A DNA stretch of 59,403 nt, taken from positions 1 through 59,403 of the forward strand of contig JAUMZY010000010.1 of NCBI GenBank assembly GCA_030527885.1, given 5' to 3'. Numbering within the stretch: position 1 is the stretch's first letter; each line of letters starts with the position of its first letter. The notes beneath the pieces were generated by a model, which was not told the DNA's origin, made no database searches, and saw nothing but the letters and a program-made list of their open reading frames with translations. Shown piece by piece: positions 28,397 to 37,229 of the stretch. The translations under genes and the position numbers were made by a program. The DNA is from Corynebacterium sp. (GTDB lineage Bacteria > Actinomycetota > Actinomycetes > Mycobacteriales > Mycobacteriaceae).

Positions 28397-29377
28397 ATGT
28401 CCATTACTGCACCACACGGTAGATTTGCAGGTTCTCCGCCACGCGCCACGCGCCGGAACCTCACCATAACCAGCATGATGGTATGCAGTGCCCTACTGCT
28501 CACCGGCTGCGGTAAACCCATCGCCGAAGACATCGTGAACGTGGTGGTCAAATCCCCCGACGACCCCACCCCCATGGTGTCCACCAAAGGCTTCAACTAC
28601 ACCAAGAAAAAGAAAAAAACCTACGACCGAACCCCCTACCAATACACCTACGTCAACCTCCGCGACGGCAAACACGTAGGCTCACCCAACGAACGCGACT
28701 CCCGGCGCGGCCTGAGCCTCATCAAGCTCTACATCGGACACTACGCCTTCCTCAAAGGTGGCGAAAAAGAACGCGAACAGGCTCGCCGCATGCTCATCAA
28801 CGACGACAACGCCATCGCCGACGAACTCTACTCCACCTACCCCAGCTCCATCTCCTGGGTAGCCAAGGAATACCACCTAGATTCCACCATGCCCGATGCC
28901 TACTGGGGTTACTCGCTCACCTGTTCCTACGACGTTGCATACTTCCTGGCGCAACTGCTCAACAACGAACCTGATGCCACCATTCTGCATATCATGCAGG
29001 AACAACAAACCACCCTGCTCGCACACACCGAACAAAATTTCGGAACCGGCGTCCTCCCTGGCGTCCAGGGCAGCAGACTAACCCACAACGACGACAACAA
29101 CGAATTTCTCTCGGCCAGTTTTGGCCCAGACTTCGTTGCCGTTGGCGCCATCAATAACAATAAAGAAACCCTCACCAAGATGATGAAATATCAGGTTCTT
29201 GGTGAGGGGACTCCGATTCCCAAACCTACGGCCACAACAACCACGACGGTGCCAACCACAACGACGTCAACCAAACCAACCCGGACAACCACATCCAAGC
29301 CGAAGGCCACAACGACGACCGCGACAGCGACAACGACGACGAAAGCCGCAGAATCAACAACTAACTGGAGGCCTTAG
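28397..29377 (+). CDS. Lipoprotein with beta-lactamase-like fold
   Basis: 326 residues. A lipobox (Leu-Leu-Leu-Thr-Gly-Cys38) follows an unusually long N-terminus with twin Arg residues. The folded part has SLIK at 107-110, in the position of the catalytic SxxK motif of serine beta-lactamases and penicillin-binding proteins. It also has INDDN at 134-138, in the place of SDN. I infer a beta-lactamase/PBP-like domain, possibly acting on cell wall, but the third motif (KTG) is not evident, so it may be catalytically dead. A Thr/Lys-rich low-complexity tail covers the last 50 residues. An 11-bp hairpin lies in the coding region at 29169-29207. The 3' end overlaps the convergent DUF1906 gene by 17 bp. 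Confidence 0.72.
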   Translation: MSITAPHGRFAGSPPRATRRNLTITSMMVCSALLLTGCGKPIAEDIVNVVVKSPDDPTPMVSTKGFNYTKKKKKTYDRTPYQYTYVNLRDGKHVGSPNERDSRRGLSLIKLYIGHYAFLKGGEKEREQARRMLINDDNAIADELYSTYPSSISWVAKEYHLDSTMPDAYWGYSLTCSYDVAYFLAQLLNNEPDATILHIMQEQQTTLLAHTEQNFGTGVLPGVQGSRLTHNDDNNEFLSASFGPDFVAVGAINNNKETLTKMMKYQVLGEGTPIPKPTATTTTTVPTTTTSTKPTRTTTSKPKATTTTATATTTTKAAESTTNWRP

Positions 29378-30341
29378 CGATGCGTAGCGCCGCTTCCAGC
29401 TCCTCCGTGGAAGGCAACGGCAGCTGCTTCATGCCTGGCAGCTGGCCATAAATACCATTGAGCACTGTGCCCAGCTGGTTAATGGTCTTGGCGTCCAGAT
29501 TCTTCACATTCAACAATTTCGGATCAATGACCGACTGATTTTGCGCCCCGGAAACCGGCAACTTGCTGCCACCATTAGTGGCAGCTTGGACGGTGGTCGC
29601 TGGTGCCGCCTGGCCCGGGGTCCACTGACCCCAATCCTCCGTGTACACATCGTTGACATCAACCTCAATGCCATCAATGTTCTCGGTATTGCCAGCCTCT
29701 TGGTGCAAATTCACCCGCGGGTGAACCTGCCCGTTGGAGCCCCAGTCGTGCTGCCAGAAGTACGAACCCAAACCATCCTGAATCGCCCAATCAATGGTGC
29801 CATAATTGGCATAAATGCCCATGGTATAGCCCTGGCTCTTCAGAATTTCATCAAACGCCTTCAGGTACGGGCGAATCTGATTGTCGTACTGCTCCCGTGA
29901 CGGATTGTCGTCAATGGCAACATAGATCGGACGCCCCTTCGGGCCTCCCGCTGCCGTGTGCAACTGAATGGCCTGCGGCGCATGCACAGCAGCACCCGCG
30001 GCCCCTTCCTTCCAGTCTGCAGTGTCTTCCTTACCGAACTGATACACAGAAGCAACCTTCAAACCATTAGCGGCCTGATCTTTGGTTTCTTCCACGGTCA
30101 CCGGCTTGCCGAGCATCCATTCCGCGCCGGGGCGGCGTTGGGATACGTAGCGGACGCTGCCGATGTGGCCGGCTTCTTTGATGGCGGCGCCGTCGGGGAC
30201 GCCGGCGGCGTAGTCGATGACAGTTCCGAGGGCCGGCCCGAGTGCGAAGGCTTGTGGGGCTGTGATCCCGGCGGTTGCCAAGGCGAGGCTACTCACGACA
30301 GTAATGGCAGCTGTTTTGAGGCGACGCGAAAAGATGGACAT
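29361..30341 (-). CDS. Secreted DUF1906 glycoside hydrolase-like protein
   Basis: 326 residues, exported. The N-terminus MSIFSRRLKT has a twin-arginine (Tat-type) signal, with probable cleavage near residue 33. The DUF1906 domain, a TIM-barrel related to glycoside hydrolase family 25 and to Rv2525c, covers about 35-245, with IYVAIDDNP and GIYANYGTIDW. The Rv2525c protein is a Tat substrate linked to wall function in mycobacteria. A helical C-terminal extension of about 70 residues follows a Gln/Ala-rich linker. Its upstream region contains an inverted pair of the 11-mer motif. Confidence 0.88.
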   Translation of the reverse strand: MSIFSRRLKTAAITVVSSLALATAGITAPQAFALGPALGTVIDYAAGVPDGAAIKEAGHIGSVRYVSQRRPGAEWMLGKPVTVEETKDQAANGLKVASVYQFGKEDTADWKEGAAGAAVHAPQAIQLHTAAGGPKGRPIYVAIDDNPSREQYDNQIRPYLKAFDEILKSQGYTMGIYANYGTIDWAIQDGLGSYFWQHDWGSNGQVHPRVNLHQEAGNTENIDGIEVDVNDVYTEDWGQWTPGQAAPATTVQAATNGGSKLPVSGAQNQSVIDPKLLNVKNLDAKTINQLGTVLNGIYGQLPGMKQLPLPSTEELEAALRIAKASS

Positions 30342-30360
30342 AAAACTCCCTACTCGTGGT

Positions 30361-30397
30361 GCTTTTCGACGAGGTGGTGTTGGGATCGTCGAAAAGC
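30361..30397. repeat. Inverted pair of the 11-mer motif
   Basis: GCTTTTCGACG at 30361-30371 and CGTCGAAAAGC at 30387-30397 form a perfect 11-bp inverted repeat with a 15-nt loop. It lies between the antiporter stop and the DUF1906 start. It could fold into a hairpin, but no T run follows on either strand. Confidence 0.85.
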
Positions 30398-30483
30398 TTA
30401 CAAAGCTATTAAATCTTCACTTATGTAACACTAGTCAATAATAATAACACTAGCCCCAATAGTTTTGGAAGCCCCACTGGTCG

Positions 30484-31731
30484 TCAAGATAAATCCAGCG
30501 GCTCAATCGGCCTGATCACATGAGCCAAAAACGGAAACAGCAAAACCGTTGCAGAACCTGCCGCTACCAGCAACGATGCATTCTCCTCAGTGAGTAATTG
30601 AGATTCCACTGCGACTTCCGTCACCGCCACAATAATTGGTAGCGCTGTTGCTGCATATAAACTCAGTTGCACCTTCTCCCGCATATTCGTCAGCTTCGAA
30701 CCCGTGGTGAAAAACACTTCCCGAAGCAGAACCGGCAGCCCGCGACTCACATAAATCAACACCACCAACAGGCACAACAACCACGGCCGATTCGCCACCG
30801 CCTGCGGATCAATCGTCATGCCGGAACACACGAAAAACACCGGAATGAGCAGGGAATACCCCACAATATCCAGGCGCTGTTCCATCGCCTGACTGAACTT
30901 CTCTGGCACTAATCTGCGCAAAATAAACCCAGCGGCAAACGCCCCCAACACCACATCCAATTCAAAAACCGCCGCCACCGCCATCAGCACCCCCAGCATC
31001 CACAACACCAATCGCAAAATTGTTTGATCGGTTGCGCCGGCATTCAACACCATCGCCCGTTGCGTCCACGGCAATAAAACCTGCACCGTCCGGGGAATCA
31101 CCGCCACCACAATGGCGATCACGAAAAACGCCGCTAGCACCGCGGCCGTCACCCACGTGCTTCTGGCCGACAGCAGCAACGCCATCGCCAGAATGGGAAA
31201 AATTTCCCCCATCGCCCCATGCACCAACAACGATTGCCCCACCGGCTTATGCAGGGTTTGCTGCTGCCGCATGATTGGCATCAACGTGCCCACCGCAGTC
31301 GACGTCACCGCGATGGCCAGCACCACAGCCGTCGATGTATTCTGCGGCTTGAGCAGCACAATCGCCCCGATGAAACTCAAAATCATGCACACGAACCAGG
31401 TGCTAGCCGCACTACGGCCCTCTCTACCACGCACCATGGCCGGATCAATCTCATAACCAGCCAGTAGAAACAGCATGCCTAACCCCAATTGCCGCAGCAA
31501 CCCCACGCCACCCTCCGTGGATGCCAACCCCAACCAGTGTGGGCCAATCACAATGCCAAACCCAATGAGCAACACCACAGCTGGAATTCGCTTCCCTGTC
31601 ACCCAGGAAATCAACGGCGCTATGACCGCGGCCGCCATGATCCAAGCGAAAGACACCAACGGATCGGCTTCAATACTGTCTGCAGCCAGGACAATCTGCG
31701 AATGAGGAACAACCATAGGGGATATAACCAT
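30484..31731 (-). CDS. CPA2-type cation/proton antiporter
   Basis: 415 residues with about 12 membrane segments and no soluble regulatory domain. The pattern AVVLLIGFGIVIGPHWLGL, LGMLFLLAGYEIDP and FELDVVLGAFAAGFILRR is that of the monovalent cation:proton antiporter-2 family (KefB/NapA-like). It probably exchanges Na+ or K+ for protons. A start at 31716 (second Met) is also possible. It follows the exported 177-residue protein by 37 bp on the same strand. Confidence 0.88.
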   Translation of the reverse strand: MVISPMVVPHSQIVLAADSIEADPLVSFAWIMAAAVIAPLISWVTGKRIPAVVLLIGFGIVIGPHWLGLASTEGGVGLLRQLGLGMLFLLAGYEIDPAMVRGREGRSAASTWFVCMILSFIGAIVLLKPQNTSTAVVLAIAVTSTAVGTLMPIMRQQQTLHKPVGQSLLVHGAMGEIFPILAMALLLSARSTWVTAAVLAAFFVIAIVVAVIPRTVQVLLPWTQRAMVLNAGATDQTILRLVLWMLGVLMAVAAVFELDVVLGAFAAGFILRRLVPEKFSQAMEQRLDIVGYSLLIPVFFVCSGMTIDPQAVANRPWLLCLLVVLIYVSRGLPVLLREVFFTTGSKLTNMREKVQLSLYAATALPIIVAVTEVAVESQLLTEENASLLVAAGSATVLLFPFLAHVIRPIEPLDLS

Positions 31732-31768
31732 GGTGCTAGTTTAAAGGCAACGCATTGCGGCTTAACCC

Positions 31769-32302
31769 CTATTCAATAGGCGCAGTGGGCTCGGATATAG
31801 CCGGCATTTCCTTGTGCTCTGGGGCCACCCACCCATCAGATTGCGGCTCAACAGCGGATTCCGGCTCAGCGGGAGTATCAATATTGATCTGTGGTATTAG
31901 GTGCAGATCATTTTTATTAGAGGTCGTGGGAGTATCAACGCAATGCTCCGTGTACAGTAGTGTGCCATCACACATCAATGTTGCCCCTGGCCCTAAATCG
32001 TGCAAACATTCGCAGATGGGCAACCCCGCTTGGGAGGCGGTGGCATTCACAATGTTTTGTGTATTGGGATCATCGTAGGAAATGGCGGCCAGCGAACCAT
32101 CTGCCAAAGGTGTGACTACACGGTTGGTGGTGTCTGGGGCAGTGGAACCAGAACCCTGGGATGATGCTAGAGCTGCTATGGATATATCGGATATATCTGG
32201 CTCCGCTGTTTGCATGCTATACGTCAGCCAGGCGAGACAGGGGAGCACAACAATTGCGGCAACACTAGCGGCAACTGTCAGTGTGAAACGTGGAAGTGGC
32301 AC
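31769..32302 (-). CDS. Exported or anchored protein, unknown
   Basis: 177 residues. One hydrophobic segment at about 8-30 could be a signal anchor or a cleaved signal. The rest is polar with a Cys-rich centre (ICEC, LMCDG, EHC; four Cys between about 95 and 122) that could make disulfides outside the cell, then an acidic Pro/Glu tail. The GTG start at 32302 has a strong AAAGGAG site. It may be co-transcribed with the antiporter. No family is recognised. Confidence 0.7.
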   Translation of the reverse strand: MPLPRFTLTVAASVAAIVVLPCLAWLTYSMQTAEPDISDISIAALASSQGSGSTAPDTTNRVVTPLADGSLAAISYDDPNTQNIVNATASQAGLPICECLHDLGPGATLMCDGTLLYTEHCVDTPTTSNKNDLHLIPQINIDTPAEPESAVEPQSDGWVAPEHKEMPAISEPTAPIE

Positions 32303-32529
32303 GTTGCGGCTCCTTTTCCAACAGTAGGCATGGGAACTAAGCCTGGGTCAGTAAAAGTAACTTGCTATTAAAACACGTTGGTTTCCACCGTACGCCAAAA
32401 CTCTGAATCTTGAGTTTAGACCTTTTTGGCTAAAAGTTGCCCCTCGACTCGAACCAAAAAAATAATATAAATCTCCATCACGGTAGCATTATTATCTAAA
32501 ATTTATTTTAAATTCGATAATATTTGGTA

Positions 32530-32640
32530 GTGTTTGAATTATTTCCTGCTGTTATACGTGAATTGGTGGGCGGGGAGGTTGACAACTCGCCTGAAGCTAA
32601 GTTTTTTGAGAAAAATATCGGGGTTATTTTCTTGTTTTAA
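32530..32640 (+). CDS. Possible 36-codon gene or fragment
   Basis: From GTG 32530 (or TTG 32524) to TAA 32638-32640. The product contains FELFPAVIRELVGGEVDNS, which looks like real protein. It lies in the AT-rich island, has no clear ribosome site, and ends abruptly in hydrophobic residues. It could be a remnant of a transferred gene. Confidence 0.25.
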   Translation: MFELFPAVIRELVGGEVDNSPEAKFFEKNIGVIFLF

Positions 32641-32733
32641 ATTAATCTAAATCTTTGGTTTTGCCGTGTGTTGCGTACATAAAACACCGAATTTTATAAC
32701 CACAGAAACAACACCAAGTAACAATAAAAACAC

Positions 32734-32769
32734 CAAAACCCCCGCACCACCGGTGAAGCCCAGTGCGGG
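32734..32769 (-). terminator. Terminator of the Gln/Pro-rich membrane protein gene
   Basis: CCCGCAC at 32741-32747 pairs with GTGCGGG at 32763-32769. On the minus strand the stem is followed by GGGTTTTGGTG and TTTTT a little later. It is about 155 bp past the stop of the gene ending at 32926. Confidence 0.6.
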
Positions 32770-32925
32770 AGCGGTTGATCCTATAAAGGTTGCTTATTGA
32801 TGTCAGTGTATCTCTGCCTGATGCCAGATACTGAAATATCGGCAAGCCTTAGCTGGCTGATTGATTGTTCACTGGTTGGCCCAGCTAAGCTGACTGACCC
32901 AATAGCCCAGCCCAATTAACTCAGC

Positions 32926-33912
32926 TTAGTTGTCATTACCGTCCAACCTCGGCAGCTGTTGCAACGATGGCAATGATGGTAACGATGGAATATCGCCCTG
33001 ATCGGGGAGAATATTAAGCAACTCACTTGGGTTCGTCAGATTAATACTCGGTGGTGTTTGTGGAGTATTCGTTGGAACCACCAAACTGGGTGCAGTATCA
33101 GGGGTCTGCTCTGGCATGATTGGTTGCTCTGGTAGCTGCGGGGTTTCTACCGGGGTTTGTGGTGCCTGTTCCTGCTGTATTGGTGCCGGTATCGTAGAAC
33201 TTTGGGTCTTTGTGCTGGAAGTTGATTGAATTTTATACTGCACCGGAATCAGGATGATCCCCACGATGCCTAAGCCCACCAAAGCGGGAACCGCTATCTT
33301 CCAATTACGTCGTCCTGGCTTGGACGTGAGGTACCAAATACCTCCACCCATGATGGCCAAACCAATAAGAATGTAACCGAAAAGGATGCCATCCATAAAC
33401 CCAACAACAATCTCGATCAGGCCAATGAGAATGAGCACCGCCGCCAAAATTTTCGGCCACAGTGGTGGTCGCTCTTCTTCTTCTGGATAGTCAGAGTAGT
33501 AGCCACCCTGATCGCCCATCATGGGTTGCTGTTGGTGCCCGGGCTGCGGTGCATATTGTTGCTGTGGGGTGTACTGCTGTTGAGGCTCATACTGCTGCTG
33601 CGATGCCTGATATTCCGTCGGGGACACTGCATCCATGACTTGGGTTTCATTATCTGATGGAGGCTGTTGCTGTGGGTGCAGGGGCTGCGGTGCTTGTTGG
33701 GGCTGTTGTCGGCGAGGCCTCTTGCGCGGTGGATCTGGTTGAGGTACAGGGCTGAGAATCTGCGTGTCATCGTCAGCTGGTTGTTGCCAACCACTATTGC
33801 CGCCACCATTGGTTGGGGTTGAGCCGAAGATCTGGGTTGCGTTGGGATCGAACTCGGTTGTCTCTGGGGGTTTTGAAGAATTGCGGCGTGAGTTAGGGTC
33901 AAAATTGGTCAT
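32926..33912 (-). CDS. Membrane protein with disordered Gln/Pro N-terminus
   Basis: 328 residues. The N-terminal 150 residues are disordered, rich in Gln, Pro and Asn, and carry three acidic Thr-Gln-hydrophobic sites at Thr26, Thr50 and Thr90 (NATQIF, DDTQIL, NETQVM). Three membrane segments follow at about 153-172, 175-195 and 206-224. The extracellular Pro/Gln/Ser tail of about 100 residues is also of low complexity. AAAGGATGAG precedes the ATG. The repeated Thr sites recall substrates of actinobacterial Ser/Thr kinases read by FHA domains; this is inference. Family unknown. Confidence 0.8.
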   Translation of the reverse strand: MTNFDPNSRRNSSKPPETTEFDPNATQIFGSTPTNGGGNSGWQQPADDDTQILSPVPQPDPPRKRPRRQQPQQAPQPLHPQQQPPSDNETQVMDAVSPTEYQASQQQYEPQQQYTPQQQYAPQPGHQQQPMMGDQGGYYSDYPEEEERPPLWPKILAAVLILIGLIEIVVGFMDGILFGYILIGLAIMGGGIWYLTSKPGRRNWKIAVPALVGLGIVGIILIPVQYKIQSTSSTKTQSSTIPAPIQQEQAPQTPVETPQLPEQPIMPEQTPDTAPSLVVPTNTPQTPPSINLTNPSELLNILPDQGDIPSLPSLPSLQQLPRLDGNDN

Positions 33913-34104
33913 AATATCTCATCCTTTGCGAGCAAGAAGCTGGCAGCTCAACAAGTAAAAAGCTCGTATTGGATTGCTGCGAGTGGAAAGAATATAATCC
34001 TCTATCCTAAAACCCAGCGCGGAAACTTGGTAATTTCTCAGATTGCGCGGGGGCGGCTGAATGGGGGCAGGGGCAGGGCAAAACCAGAACCCCGCCCTAA
34101 TATA

Positions 34105-34137
34105 CAAAAACCAGCCTATCATGCACGACAGGCTGGA
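34105..34137 (-). terminator. Terminator after the 92-residue protein gene
   Basis: CCAGCCT at 34111-34117 pairs with AGGCTGG at 34130-34136. On the minus strand TTTTTG follows the stem. It is 24 bp past the stop of the gene at 34161. Confidence 0.85.
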
Positions 34138-34160
34138 AAATGTGTAGAGTGGGGGTAGTT

Positions 34161-34439
34161 TTACTCCTCTTCCTCATCATCAAGCCCAATGCGATCAGCG
34201 GGGGTGAGATGACCAGAGAACTCCGCAAAGTTACGGGCAATACTGCGCTTTAAGAAGGCATCGCAGGCTTCACTCAACCGCTTTGCGTCATAAACATTGA
34301 GCTCCAAGGCCTGGGTTGAAGATGTGTCATCCTCGTTAATGATCTCAATGCTGAGATACTCAAAACCAACCTCTTCAATGATTTTGGCAATGACTTTACG
34401 TTGTTTAACATCGGTGAAAGTGGGCTTTAATTCGGACAT
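34161..34439 (-). CDS. Conserved small acidic protein
   Basis: 92 residues, starting MSELKPTFTD and ending in an acidic tail (GLDDEEEE). It has a mixed alpha/beta character with no membrane segment. An in-frame start 21 codons upstream would add an unlikely hydrophobic piece, so ATG 34439 is preferred. It stands alone with its own terminator. I do not recognise the function. Confidence 0.75.
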   Translation of the reverse strand: MSELKPTFTDVKQRKVIAKIIEEVGFEYLSIEIINEDDTSSTQALELNVYDAKRLSEACDAFLKRSIARNFAEFSGHLTPADRIGLDDEEEE

Positions 34440-34725
34440 GATTACCCCTACATAGGCGGACTGAAGAACTACCCAAAACTTTAACCAAAATAAAGTAGTC
34501 ACTTGATGCTCTTGCCCCGATTAACCCGAATCGGGGGTAATAAGTGGTAGTGGTTCCGAAGTTTCTTGTACGTCAGGTATGGCGTGCAGATTGCCGCTAC
34601 TTCCCCCGATTCGAAGCAGCACTTACATTATTCGTTCGTGTGTTCCCGCAAAGATTCAGATTGTGTTAATTTGTTCTATGCCAATTCTCCGGTACGCTGA
34701 CGTTCGCAAGCGTATTAGTTTGCTT

Positions 34726-34798
34726 GCCCTAGTAGCTCAGTGGATAGAGCACGGCTCTCCTAAAGCCGGTGTCGGAGGTTCGATTCCTCTCTGGGGCA
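34726..34798 (+). tRNA. tRNA-Arg (CCT)
   Basis: A 73-nt cloverleaf. The acceptor stem GCCCTAG/CTGGGGC has one G-U pair; the D arm begins TAGCTCAGTGG. The anticodon stem is CGGCT/AGCCG with loop CTCCTAA, giving anticodon CCT, which reads AGG. The T arm is GGAGGTTCGATTCCTCT. CCA is not encoded. No intron. Confidence 0.97.
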
Positions 34799-34859
34799 CT
34801 AAAAAAATTTCATGGTTTAGACTGGTAAACGGCACTATCTAAAACATGGAAGAGGCATC

Positions 34860-35594
34860 ATGCGGCGCATAATGGTCATTGGCATTGGGGCTGGTAGTCC
34901 AGACCATCTCACCCTTGGGGCAATCAAAGCCCTCCAACAGGCCGATGTGGTGATTGCCATTGATAAAGGCGAGGAAAAGCACGACCTGTTGGGGCTGCGT
35001 AAAGAAATCCTCGCCGCGCATAATTCCACCGTGCCGCTGCGCACTGTCCTGGATCCGCCCCGCAACCGCAAGCCCGACGACTATTACGCTGAAGTGCAAC
35101 GCTGGCATCAAGCTCGCGCTGAAGCCGTAGAACAAGCCATCGTTGATGCCACGGATGCAGACGGTACCGCAGCTATTTTAGTGTGGGGCGATCCCGCCCT
35201 GTACGACTCCACATTGCGCATTTTAGAACGCTTTTCGACGCCTATAGCCATCACCGTTATCCCCGGCATCACCGCCATTCAAGCTCTGACTGCAGCACAC
35301 CATATTGTTCTGAACCGGATCGGGGAAGAAATCGTCATCACCACCGGTCGCAAACTCATGGATGGGGCGCGACACCGAAACTGCATCGTGATGCTTGATG
35401 GTGGCACCGCCTGGCTCACTGCCTCCACTCCTCACACATACATGTGGTGGGGCGCCTACTTGGGAACAGATAAAGAAATAATCCGCAGCGGCCCCGCCCA
35501 AGAAATCGGATCCGAAGTGGCCAAATTAAAAACCCACCTGCGTCAACAACACGGGTGGATCATGGACATTTACATGCTGCGGGAATTAGATTAA
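34860..35594 (+). CDS. cobF: Precorrin-6A synthase (deacetylating), CobF
   Basis: 244 residues of the tetrapyrrole methylase fold. The start VIGIGAGSPDHLTLGAI is the glycine-rich S-adenosylmethionine motif, and LVWGDPALYDSTLRI and VIPGITAIQALTAAH are typical of CobF. In the aerobic B12 pathway CobF methylates C-1 of precorrin-5 and releases acetate. No other cobalamin gene is in the window, so it is an orphan here. GAAGAGG precedes the ATG. The end overlaps the convergent mycoredoxin gene by 4 bp. Confidence 0.9.
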   Translation: MRRIMVIGIGAGSPDHLTLGAIKALQQADVVIAIDKGEEKHDLLGLRKEILAAHNSTVPLRTVLDPPRNRKPDDYYAEVQRWHQARAEAVEQAIVDATDADGTAAILVWGDPALYDSTLRILERFSTPIAITVIPGITAIQALTAAHHIVLNRIGEEIVITTGRKLMDGARHRNCIVMLDGGTAWLTASTPHTYMWWGAYLGTDKEIIRSGPAQEIGSEVAKLKTHLRQQHGWIMDIYMLRELD

Positions 35595-35851
35595 CCAGCG
35601 GCCAGCAGTCTGTTATACGTACTCAAAACACTTTTTGCTGGGGGATTCGTGGCGTACGTGCCATCGGAATACAACACGGTGGGAACCACCCGATTGCCAT
35701 CATTGACCGATTCCACCCAAGCGGCGGCCTCTGCATCATGATCTACATCAATATTGGTGTACGGCATGTTGGCCTTGTTCAAAGCCTTGGTAAGCCGCTG
35801 ACAAAACGGACACCACAACGTTGTATATAACGTGACAAAATTATCGCTCAT
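35591..35851 (-). CDS. mrx1: Mycoredoxin
   Basis: An 86-residue glutaredoxin-fold protein. The active site is CPFC (Cys14, Cys17), and VVPTVLYSDG with the following NPP matches mycoredoxin 1. Mycoredoxins reduce mycothiol mixed disulfides in actinobacteria. The middle residue Phe in place of Tyr (CPYC) is a small departure from C. glutamicum. It is the last minus-strand gene before cobF, 36 bp after folA, and probably belongs to the same transcript. Confidence 0.93.
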   Translation of the reverse strand: MSDNFVTLYTTLWCPFCQRLTKALNKANMPYTNIDVDHDAEAAAWVESVNDGNRVVPTVLYSDGTYATNPPAKSVLSTYNRLLAAG

Positions 35852-35887
35852 GCTAGCTTCAACAAAAACCTAACGGAAAGATTCCCA

Positions 35888-36367
<480 letters not shown>

Positions 36368-37186
36368 CTACACCGCAACCCGCGCTGCAATAGCCGGATG
36401 CGGATCATAACCAACAATCACCACATCGGAAAAATCATAACTAAATAAATCCGCCGCCTGCTTCAACTCTAACTGCGGATACGGGCGTGGTGCCCGCGCC
36501 AACTGCACATCCACCTGCTCCCGATGATTGTCATAAATATGGCAATCACCCCCCACCCAAATGAACTCGCCCACCTCTAGGCCCGCTTGCTGCGCCAACA
36601 TATGAGTAAGCAGCGAATAAGAAGCAATATTGAATGGGACGCCCAAAAACATATCCGCACTACGCTGATACAACTGGCACGACAACCTACCATTCGCCAC
36701 ATACAACTGAAACAACAAGTGACACGGCGGCAACGCCATCTGCGACAACTCACCCACATTCCACGCCGACACTATGTTACGGCGGGAATCCGGATCACTC
36801 TTCAACGCAGCTAACGCCCCGGCAAGCTGGTCAATATGCTGCCCATCCGGAGTGGGCCAACTACGCCACTGCACCCCATAAACCGGGCCCAATTCCCCCT
36901 GCTCATCCGCCCACTCATTCCAAATCCGAATGCCATTATCCTGCAACCACTGCACATTCGAAGAACCAGACAAAAACCACAATAATTCACCCACAACAGA
37001 ATGAACATGCACTTTTTTCGTCGTAATCAGCGGAAAAAACTCCGACAGATCAAAACGCAACTGTTGGGCAAACAAGCTGGTAGTTCCGGTACCCGTGCGA
37101 TCATTTTTATGAATACCGTCAGCTAAAATCTTCCGTAATAAATCTTCATACGGTGTAGGAATCGTTATGGTACTGCTATCAGGCAT
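36368..37186 (-). CDS. thyA: Thymidylate synthase
   Basis: 272 residues. The catalytic Cys is in [12 protein letters not shown], folate and dUMP residues are in [16 protein letters not shown] and [15 protein letters not shown]. It methylates dUMP with methylene-tetrahydrofolate. ATG 37186 fits the C. glutamicum protein end; an in-frame start at 37216 is possible. It is encoded between cysQ and folA. Confidence 0.97.
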   Translation of the reverse strand: MPDSSTITIPTPYEDLLRKILADGIHKNDRTGTGTTSLFAQQLRFDLSEFFPLITTKKVHVHSVVGELLWFLSGSSNVQWLQDNGIRIWNEWADEQGELGPVYGVQWRSWPTPDGQHIDQLAGALAALKSDPDSRRNIVSAWNVGELSQMALPPCHLLFQLYVANGRLSCQLYQRSADMFLGVPFNIASYSLLTHMLAQQAGLEVGEFIWVGGDCHIYDNHREQVDVQLARAPRPYPQLELKQAADLFSYDFSDVVIVGYDPHPAIAARVAV

Positions 37187-37229
37187 GGTAATCAGTGTAT
37201 CGCTTCCATGCCCCAATAGGCATTAACGA

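Larger units (their letters stand above)
32303..32925. other. AT-rich intergenic region
   Basis: About 620 bp, of which 32450-32700 is clearly AT-rich compared with the genes around it. It contains one short plus-strand frame (32530-32640), a terminator for the minus-strand gene at 32926, and an inverted repeat CTTAGCTGG/CCAGCTAAG at 32848-32889. A 67-codon minus-strand frame spans the terminator and is rejected. Confidence 0.6.

Noticed and set aside
32642-32845. 67-codon minus-strand frame
   Set aside because: It spans the terminator of the upstream gene and has no ribosome site.
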